This document shows positions 15,534-16,687 of a stretch of 16,687 bases of DNA, piece by piece; the stretch's first letter is position 1, and every line of letters begins with the position of its first letter. Source of the DNA: Bacteroidales bacterium (GTDB taxonomy: Bacteria; Bacteroidota; Bacteroidia; Bacteroidales; ML635J-15); contig JAQVPT010000039.1 of assembly GCA_028701945.1 (NCBI GenBank), positions 1 to 16,687 of the forward strand, read 5' to 3'. Made by a program: the position numbers and the translations under genes. Below the pieces are notes generated by a model. It was not told where the DNA came from and searched no databases. It was given only the letters and a program-made list of their open reading frames with translations.

Positions 15534-16430
15534 ATGATACACGAAAGCATACTTCAAACTATTGGCGAAACTCCTATTGTTGAGATTAATAATCTAAATC
15601 CTAATCCAAACGTTTCGATTTTGGCAAAAATTGAAGGACGTAATCCAACAGGTAGTATTAAAGATAGAATCGCCCTAAAAATGCTTGAGCAAGCTGAAGC
15701 AAGTGGTAATCTTACTAAAGATAAAACTATTATTGAGGCTACTTCGGGTAACACGGGCATATCATTAGCGATGATTGGTGCTATTAAAGGATATAAAGTC
15801 GAAATCGTTATTAGTGAAGCTGTCTCGATTGAAAGACGAAAAATGATTAAAGCATTTGGGGCAAATGTTATTTTAACTGAAGCAGAACATGGTACCGATG
15901 GTGCTATTAGGAAAGTTCAGGAGATAACAGACCAAAATCCTGATAAATACTTTATGACTGACCAATTCTCGAATAAATATAATGGTGTAGCACATTACAA
16001 AACTACTGGAGAGGAAATTTGGAAGCAAATGAATGGTAGAATAGATTACTTTGTTTCTGCAATTGGAACAAGCGGGACGATTATGGGAGTTGGAAAAGTG
16101 TTAAAAGAATACAATCCAAATATTAAAATTGTTTGTGCCCAACCAGTTGAAGGACATTATATTCAGGGATTAAAAAACATGAACGAAGCAATTATTCCAT
16201 CTATTTATGACTATACAAAAATAGATCACACAATAATGGTCGAAACCCAAACTGCTTTTCAGATGGCTAGAGAAATTGCAAAACGAGAAGGGATCTTTTG
16301 TGGAATGAGCAGTGGTGCAGCTCTTTATGCGGCCATTGAAGTTGCAAAAACTATTGGTAAAGGACGTATTGTAACTATTTTTCCAGACAGAGGCGAGAAG
16401 TATTTGAGCACAGATTTATTTAAAGTTTAA
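15534..16430 (+). CDS. cysM: Cysteine synthase, CysM type (O-acetylserine sulfhydrylase B-like)
   Basis: A fold-type II PLP enzyme of 298 aa that joins an activated serine (usually O-acetyl-L-serine) with sulfide or a related sulfur donor to give L-cysteine in the cytoplasm. The PLP lysine is Lys43 in NPTGSIKDR. The substrate loop TSGNTG is at 70-75. GTSGT (178-182) binds the PLP phosphate, and the GMSSG serine near 259-260 contacts the pyridine nitrogen. The GSIKDR form, DQFSNKYNGVAHY and DRGEKYLST favour CysM over CysK, and the length fits CysM (about 295-303 aa) better than CysK. The donor preference cannot be told from sequence. It is a single gene with its own -7 box and no cysE beside it. 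It provides the substrate used by the SufS encoded 8 kb away. Confidence 0.92.
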   Translation: MIHESILQTIGETPIVEINNLNPNPNVSILAKIEGRNPTGSIKDRIALKMLEQAEASGNLTKDKTIIEATSGNTGISLAMIGAIKGYKVEIVISEAVSIERRKMIKAFGANVILTEAEHGTDGAIRKVQEITDQNPDKYFMTDQFSNKYNGVAHYKTTGEEIWKQMNGRIDYFVSAIGTSGTIMGVGKVLKEYNPNIKIVCAQPVEGHYIQGLKNMNEAIIPSIYDYTKIDHTIMVETQTAFQMAREIAKREGIFCGMSSGAALYAAIEVAKTIGKGRIVTIFPDRGEKYLSTDLFKV

Positions 16431-16468
16431 TAAAGAGCATATTTATAATTATTTATTCAACTAAAAAT

Positions 16469-16498
16469 TTTGTCATAACAATTGTTTTTGTATTTTTG
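16469..16498 (+). promoter_or_regulatory. Promoter of tRNA-Ser
   Basis: TTTG at 16469-16472 and TATTTTTG at 16491-16498 are separated by 18 bases, a full match to the Bacteroidota housekeeping promoter (-33 TTTG, -7 TAnnTTTG). Transcription would start near 16505, about 50 bases before the mature tRNA. Confidence 0.65.
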
Positions 16499-16556
16499 CA
16501 TTCACATTTGAAAATAAGAAAAAATGTTTTCTGTTTTTTTAGGTGTGTAAAATATT

Positions 16557-16647
<91 letters not shown>

Positions 16648-16687
16648 GGTACAGAAATACAAAACTAAGCAAAACCCTGAAATCAAG

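Overview
The window looks like chromosomal DNA of an AT-rich member of the Bacteroidota, possibly Bacteroidales/Marinilabiliales-like. Three large secreted proteins end in type A sorting domains of the type IX secretion system (T9SS). Several genes and a tRNA are preceded by the Bacteroidota -7 promoter box TAnnTTTG, and Shine-Dalgarno sequences are mostly absent. The genus cannot be fixed from this sequence.

Layout. (1) 1-3937, plus strand: the tail of an unknown gene, then two adjacent genes for T9SS cargo proteins. The first is a beta-propeller plus HYR-like protein; the second is a multidomain adhesin-like protein with short CDS/GCDS repeats. (2) 3938-4487: a gene-free stretch packed with GAAC/GTTC-containing short repeats. 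(3) 4488-7451, minus strand: a PafA-family alkaline phosphatase homologue whose metal site is largely rewritten, and a canonical SufS cysteine desulfurase. (4) 7452-7960 is non-coding as far as I can see. It is followed on the plus strand by a third T9SS cargo protein (LamG-like, Fn3, thioredoxin-fold Omp28-like, sorting domain). (5) 9858-9929: two overlapping long hairpins that probably serve as a bidirectional terminator between convergent genes. (6) 10104-15306, minus strand: four co-directional genes forming a likely operon. These encode a small exported protein, a 175-aa cytosolic protein with a Tudor/SH3-like N-terminus, an outer-membrane protein with a helical-repeat N-terminus and a beta-barrel-like C-terminus, and a TMTC-type GT-C membrane glycosyltransferase with TPRs. 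(7) 15534-16430, plus strand: a CysM-type cysteine synthase, then tRNA-Ser(GCT) behind a good -33/-7 promoter.

Functional links. CysM makes the cysteine that SufS desulfurates, but the genes lie about 8 kb apart and on opposite strands, so this is a metabolic link only. The three sorting-domain proteins would leave the cell by the T9SS. The minus-strand cluster joins envelope proteins to a membrane glycosyltransferase, which suggests a cell-surface modification function that I cannot define further. The most notable single observation is the PafA homologue: it keeps the threonine nucleophile but has lost four of six metal ligands and the K/R/N phosphate-contacting residues, so it may be a pseudophosphatase or an enzyme with a new chemistry.
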